A stretch of DNA of 64,000 nucleotides from Corynespora cassiicola (Eukaryota; Ascomycota; Dothideomycetes; Pleosporales; Corynesporascaceae): contig JAEUWY010000018.1 in the NCBI GenBank assembly GCA_022059125.1, forward strand, positions 1 through 64,000. Direction: 5' to 3'. The translations under genes were made by a program, and so were the position numbers. The notes under the pieces were generated by a model. It was given only the letters and a program-made list of their open reading frames with translations, had not been told where the DNA came from and ran no database searches. This document shows positions 58,980 to 64,000 of the stretch, in pieces. The number at the start of each line of letters is the position of its first letter. Position 1 is the stretch's first letter.

Positions 58980-60413
58980 GGCGGCAGGAGTGGTAGGGGT
59001 GGTAGGGGTAGGTGAGAACGGACGGAGAGAACGGATTTAGGCGGGGTTAAGTCCGGGGATGATAACTCTGGAGCGATCCAATGGATGGCGCTCTCACGGT
59101 GGGCCGGAGAGGCTGAAAGAAATGCGCTGCAGCAGTGGACGGCTTAGCCTAGCAAGCGGCGGGCGGGACTGCAGAGTGCAGGTGTGCAAAAAGGACGGGT
59201 GGAGGTCAATCGTTCGCTGGCGGGCTGACGCGGTCTTAAATCTCTCGGAGCAGCGTGCTAACTCCAGTCGCCAAGGTGGTGCAGGGAGAGGATGCAGAAG
59301 CAGCTGCAGCCAGACGTTCTACTTCAAAGGCCTGGCTGCCCCGGGGGCTTCCTCTTCTGCGATCCGCCTTTTCCTTCCCCCGCGTGGTAGTGGTGTTGGT
59401 GCAGGTACAGGCTGGCTGGCTCGCTGGCTGACCGGTCCGCGATTGTTTGTCCCGGTAAGTTGCTCGTATATCTCCGCGTATATGCGCCCTCAGAGCTGCA
59501 GTGTCGTGCCCGTGTCGAGACTGGAGAATGACGAGACCCGCAGTGGCCGTGGCGGCTGTCGGGGGGTTGAGGTGCGGTTGCTTGTGGAGGGGTAGCGATG
59601 TCGAGCGCGTCCGATGCGTTTGTGGTGTCGGATAAAGATTTAGACGAGGGCGCACACCGCTCCTGGTCGCTGAAGCTGGTCGCGCGGGATCCGTCGTCGT
59701 TGTCGTCTGCGCGTCGGGCGCAAAGGTACGTCCCGTCGTGAGGTGGAGCGTAGAGGGAGGGCACTGGGCTGCTGTCTGCCGCACTGACGTAGCCCAACCG
59801 TGGTCGCTGATAGCTTCTCCGCAGCGTAGGCTCGCCGGCTCGCTGTCGCCTGGGTCAAGTGGCGGCGGTGCCCGTGTCGCAGGACGGTCGTGTCTTGGAT
59901 TGCCTGAGAGCGATGGCGCTGGCGTCGTGGAGGAGCGAGGGATGGGCAACGTAAGGCATTTAAGGGCGCATGTCTTCTTCAAATGAACGCCAAGCCAGCC
60001 TCCCCCGACCGCACCACCCATCACCTCTCTCTCACAGCCTTCTCTACATCCACCCCCCTCCCCCCAGAGGAATATCACGCGTTACTAAGCATGCAGCAGG
60101 CCTCTGACTCACACTCGAACCGGCTTGTCTGCGTGCGCACCGTCAATCCCTGCCGTCCTCTTCACACGCAGGTGGGCTGCAGCGGGGTCCGACCACTAGT
60201 CTATAGGCCGCCATCCAAGATTCACTGTCCGCTCATTCGCCCTGGTGTTCGTCGGGAGAAGCCACGCCAACCAGCCACACGGACGAGAACATCATCGGGG
60301 GAACACACTTGGCACTGCCATCGGATGGCTCTCACCTCCATTAGCGGAGCCTGGAGGGGTGCATGGTGGTGATCAATTGCTGCCCTTGGTATGCGTCCCA
60401 GCTCCTTCGGATC
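58980..60413. other. GC-rich intergenic region, about 1.4 kb
   Basis: Upstream of the 897-aa regulator. Such regulators often have long 5' leaders. Open frames at 59236..60078 are compositionally biased and show no domain. Confidence 0.5.
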
Positions 60414-61403
60414 CTACGCCTTTCCATCCTTTTTCGTTCCAGTCCCGTCGTCTCCCTGGCCCTCCTGCTTCTCCCAAACCGCCATCTTCCCAAGTCTGCC
60501 ATCCCACTTGTACACTTCCCCATCCCCAACATTGTACTGGTAATAGTTTTCCGTCCCGCCCTTGACTATGGCTCTTCGAAAGGTGATGTTAATCCTCCCT
60601 CTCCCCGCCTCGACCCCTGCTCTCTTGGGAATGCTATGGAGCCAATTGGCCTGCGTCTTCCCCCTCATGAGTATCATGTCTCCCGAGCCAAGGGGAAGCT
60701 TGAGCTGTTTCGCCTCGAGCGGCGGCTCGCCGTCCTTGGGTGCCACCGGCTTGTGCTTCATGAGGAAATCTCTGCAAGCCCCCAGGCTGAACGAAGCAAT
60801 GGCTGGCTCCAACCCAAGGAACCGCTCGTCGTCGCTGTGGTACGAAATGCTGTCCTTCCCATCGGCATAGTAGTTTACAAGGCAAAAATTGAACGTTGCT
60901 CCTGTCATGGCTTCAGTGCTGAGCCGCAATTGGTCCAGACAGTGCGGTATCGGGCGCGGAATGCACTTGTAGCGGCCTTTCTCAATGGCCCTGTTCGTCT
61001 TGGTGTCCTCGAGTTCTCCGGTCGCGTTGAAGCGGCTTGTCTCGTCGACCCCAAAGACGGTCGTAAAGCGCGGCGTATTGATCAGCGTTTCGATGCCTCC
61101 GCGATTGATCTTGTACTTGACGCGATAAAATGGGAGTTCTTGACGCAGAAAGCTAAACAAGCCGCTGGTGACCGAAGGTGGTATGTAGGGCTGATAGTAA
61201 ACGAGGTCGAGGTCCGGCTGATCGTCCATCGGCTTGCCTTCTGCAGAGGGCATGTAGTTTATTTGCTCTTCGAATTCCCGCGGTAGGTGAGGGATCGCAA
61301 AGGGGTAAGATGGGTGCCTCGACTTCTCCGTACTGGCCTCATACTTGGCCTTTTTGGGTGCAGCGGGCTTGAAGAAGGAGTCCAGAGCGCCGCGTTTCGA
61401 CAT
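60414..61403 (-). CDS. AlkB-like Fe(II)/2-oxoglutarate dioxygenase (ALKBH2/3-like)
   Basis: Single exon, 329 aa. Removes alkyl lesions such as 1-methyladenine or 3-methylcytosine from DNA or RNA by oxidative demethylation in this family. The iron ligands are seen: HSD at 189-191 (His189, Asp191) and His256 in NWLHSIPKR. The 2-oxoglutarate-binding RINITFR (Arg270, Arg276) is intact. GATFNFCLVNYYADGKDSIS is the conserved core strand region. The N-terminus RGALDSFFKP resembles a PCNA-binding box (QxxLxxFF with Arg for Gln) next to a basic stretch, which would fit a replication-linked repair role. Nuclear location is inferred. The C-terminal tail is low-complexity. Confidence 0.92.
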   Translation of the reverse strand: MSKRGALDSFFKPAAPKKAKYEASTEKSRHPSYPFAIPHLPREFEEQINYMPSAEGKPMDDQPDLDLVYYQPYIPPSVTSGLFSFLRQELPFYRVKYKINRGGIETLINTPRFTTVFGVDETSRFNATGELEDTKTNRAIEKGRYKCIPRPIPHCLDQLRLSTEAMTGATFNFCLVNYYADGKDSISYHSDDERFLGLEPAIASFSLGACRDFLMKHKPVAPKDGEPPLEAKQLKLPLGSGDMILMRGKTQANWLHSIPKRAGVEAGRGRINITFRRAIVKGGTENYYQYNVGDGEVYKWDGRLGKMAVWEKQEGQGDDGTGTKKDGKA

Positions 61404-61859
61404 GGTGAGAGGTAATCCAACTGTATGAAGGGGCCAATGTATTCCAGCTAGGCCTCAATGTATTCTCCTTCTCGAATTGACAGCGGCAACAGTTCCGGTC
61501 TCTGGTGTAGGCAATTGGTGGAGCGATTGGGGGAGCACTTGCGTGCAGCACAGGAATCTGCGGGGATGGAGAGACTGAGCCGTTGTAGGCGGTGATATGG
61601 CGACGGATGCACAGCTTGGGAGACACGTCGTCGCGTCAGAGCGCGTTGACGTCGTGGACGTGGAAGGAGCGATGACGCTTAGATTGCTGCGCTGTGATTG
61701 GCCGACAACGCCAGAACGAGACGAAGGCACATGACATCACCACCCACCACCCGTGGGTCCGCTTCCATCTCTCACGACATTGGGGACCGCTCAACTCTGG
61801 ATGATACTGCCACTGCAGCCCTTCCAACAAAGATAGTCCACTCAACTCAGAACTGGACA
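61404..61859. other. Intergenic between transporter and AlkB genes
   Basis: 456-bp promoter region of the AlkB-like gene; no gene seen. Confidence 0.5.
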
Positions 61860-63612
61860 TTACACTTCGGTCTTCTCGACCCTCTGGGCTTCCGACTTGT
61901 CCATTTCACCCTCCTTCCGCCCTCTTGCAGCCATGCCTTCGACCCCAACACACACATAGCCCTTGAAAGCCCTGGCCGGCAGTTTTGCCTCAAACATCTC
62001 ATGGATCTCCTCCAGTGTGCGGTCTCTCGTCTCCGGTAAAAGGAACCACGTAAAAACCGTCATGATGAGATTACTCACAAACCAGATGTACCCGTACTGA
62101 GCGTTCCACCCGAGCGCCGCGGGGTTGATGAAAAAGGGCGCCGTAAAGGTCCCCAGCCAGGTCAACATGAAGTTCAGCGCCGAGGCGATGCCGAACACGT
62201 ACCCGCGCTGCTGGTTGTTGGGGTACTCGCCGCCGATAAGCCATGCGTAGGGCCCCATGGTCGTATATGCGAATTTGAAAAGCGCAACGCTGGCCACCAC
62301 GGCATTTGCAGCCGCCTGAGAGTCCGGTGCAACCGTCCACGCCACGGCTGGCATAAGCTGGAATAGCCCGCAGCCCAGGCATCCGTAGAGCATGATGGCG
62401 CGTCGGTCGACACGGCGCACATAAAAGAAGCTGAAGAGCACCCCCATGATGCCACAGCACGTGGTGAGAATCGAGTACGCAAACGGATCTGGCACGCGTG
62501 CTTTTTCGAGATAGTACGTCGTGTAATAGACGACCCACGAGGAGCCTAAGTATCATTGGTAAGTCGAGCGGGGAGAGAGATAGGCCGAAGTGGGAATACC
62601 TGTGCCTGCATGGAAACAGATCACGGCGATGGAAAGCAGTGTCCTGCGTCGGTTCGTTCCACGCCATATATCTGCCCAAACGGCTTTGCTGCCCTCCATC
62701 TGCCTTTTTGTACCCTCGCGAATCTCGGTCAACTCAGCCTACATGAACCCGGGTCAGTAAAATTGACACTCGAGATTTCAAATTACCGTGGCTGCACACA
62801 CTTGGAACTCAACCTCGTCGATGTCCTTGTTTCGAAGCCTACGCAGTGCTGTTTCGGCATCCCCATCACGCCCCTGCACCGTCAACCAGCGTGGAGTTTC
62901 GGGAAGAAAGAACAAAAGAACAAATTGAATCGTGGGCGTGACGAAGAACATGGCGAGTGGAATCTGATATGCCCGTCGGTCGGGCATCTTATGCGTAGCG
63001 TAGTCGACTGCCGCACCAACGACCGACCCGACCGAAAGCTGCGTCTGATATACCGCAAAAGCGATTCCACGCAGATGTGCCTATCAACTAGTCAGTATTC
63101 CGCGATCCCTCTCCGCCTCATTCCTCCAAGCCATAACAAGAGATACCCACCGGAGCGACCTCATGCACATAGACCTGCGAAAACGTCAAAAACCACCCCA
63201 CTGAGCACCCCAACAGAAGCCTCGCAAAATACAACGCTCCCTTACTCGTCGTCCCCAGCATCACGCCCGTTGCCACGAAATTCACAACTGCCGCGACCCA
63301 CAGCCCCATCCGTCGCCCGAACCGCTGGCTAAATGGCCCCACCGCCAGGCTCGAGAAGAAGGTTCCAATCACCATCAGGCTCGAGATGAGCTGCTGCACC
63401 GTCGGCGATATGTTCCACGTCTGCCGCGTCGCGTCGTAGTAACCGTATACCTGCAGGAAGCCCTCCATGGAGAGGAAGCCGCCCACTAGCGCATAGTCGA
63501 GGCCGTATTGGAAGGTCGCGAGCGTCGCCACGAAGCATATTCCCAGGCTTTTGAGGTGGCTGCGTGTGTCCAGCTGAAGGGGGTTGGCGGTGATGGGGCT
63601 GTTGCTAGGCAT
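61860..63612 (-). CDS. MFS sugar transporter (SP family)
   Basis: Four exons: 63151..63612, 62787..63080, 62600..62738, 61860..62545, giving 526 aa. Introns are 70, 48 and 54 bp. Joining exons 1 and 2 gives EVAPAHLRG, a sugar-porter loop motif. Others: QRFGRRMGL, LPETPRWL, GSSWVVYYTTYYL in TM7, GGEYPNNQQRG and LPETRDRTLEEI. The C-terminal cytoplasmic tail is charged. Plasma-membrane sugar uptake by proton symport is the family role. It differs clearly from the transporter at 377..2150. Substrate unknown. Confidence 0.9.
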
Positions 63613-64000
63613 GGTACGCGAGAAGAGGTATCAAGATGGTGTTGAAGGGATATGGGAGGCGGTTTACACCTGCAAGTGTGTTTATAGAGGAGCTGCGGGA
63701 TCTAGAGAGTGGGAAGCGGTCATGCGATGGCCATGCATGGATTTATGTGATGTCGCAAGCATCGCTCCCGGGTATTTGACTGCCGATCCTATGAGGATTG
63801 CAGGCCATCCATCACTCTCTGCAGGAATTTTACTAGTGAGGTAAGGATATGAATTGCATGCACATGTTGCTGATGGCCATGGACTAGGGCACGTCTCGTT
63901 GCTGATGCTTCGGCACGGCAGTTCAACGAGTAGGCTAAGCGATTCGTGTCAGTGATATGCAACTCTCATCGTGCTAGTGACTCGCTCGATGATTATTTGC
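63613..64000. other. Promoter side of the sugar transporter
   Basis: No gene seen up to the window edge. Confidence 0.5.

Noticed and set aside
59236..60078. 280-codon open frame on the minus strand upstream of the AlkB/regulator region
   Set aside because: Low-complexity Thr/Pro/Ala/Arg-rich translation, with overlapping equally long frames on both strands. Probably 5' leader or promoter of the regulator.

Overview
The window is nuclear DNA of a filamentous ascomycete (Pezizomycotina). The evidence is short spliceosomal introns (mostly 48-70 bp, GT..AG), Zn2Cys6 regulators, fungal MFS transporters, small secreted cysteine-rich proteins, and long AT-rich blocks of transposons carrying C-to-T and G-to-A decay that looks like repeat-induced point mutation (RIP). 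The class cannot be fixed from sequence alone.

Layout. (1) 0.4-13 kb is normal genic DNA. It holds a sugar transporter, a Zn2Cys6 regulator and a GH35-type glycosidase in one compact group (0.4-5.9 kb), then a GPI-anchored secreted protein, a 14-TM DHA2 drug/H+ antiporter and a cysteine-rich single-pass membrane protein. (2) 14.4-30.9 kb is an AT-rich island: a TIR element, a truncated Ty3/Gypsy copy (Gypsy-C), and a Tc1/mariner element (20.76-30.70 kb) interrupted by an LTR retroelement (LTR-D, TSD TTAGA). (3) 31.4-37.05 kb is a small GC-balanced island with four secreted-protein genes, three of them paralogous cysteine-rich proteins. (4) 37.1-53.4 kb is a second AT-rich island: a second TIR element interrupted by Gypsy-A (37575..44362, TSD TATTA, minus strand), and Gypsy-B (45955..52697, TSD CTTAG, plus strand). 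(5) 54.6-64 kb is gene-dense, GC-rich DNA: a small conserved protein, a large Zn2Cys6 regulator, an AlkB-like dioxygenase and a second sugar transporter.

How the genes work together. The first three genes look like a small glycoside-use unit of permease, regulator and intracellular beta-galactosidase-like enzyme; the 350-bp gap between permease and regulator holds CGG/CCG palindromes of the kind Zn2Cys6 proteins bind. The island between the two transposon blocks fits the two-compartment genome layout in which candidate effectors sit beside repeats. The most unusual signal is in the Gypsy elements. Gypsy-A and Gypsy-B share gag-pol and R-U5 but have different U3 regions and different antisense ORFs, each a Cys-rich, coiled-coil reading frame on the strand opposite to pol, between the chromodomain and the 3' LTR. 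This suggests exchange of a whole 3' module.

Gene models were joined by hand from splice signals and frame. All nine multi-exon models close to a whole number of codons. No tRNA, rRNA or CRISPR was recognised.
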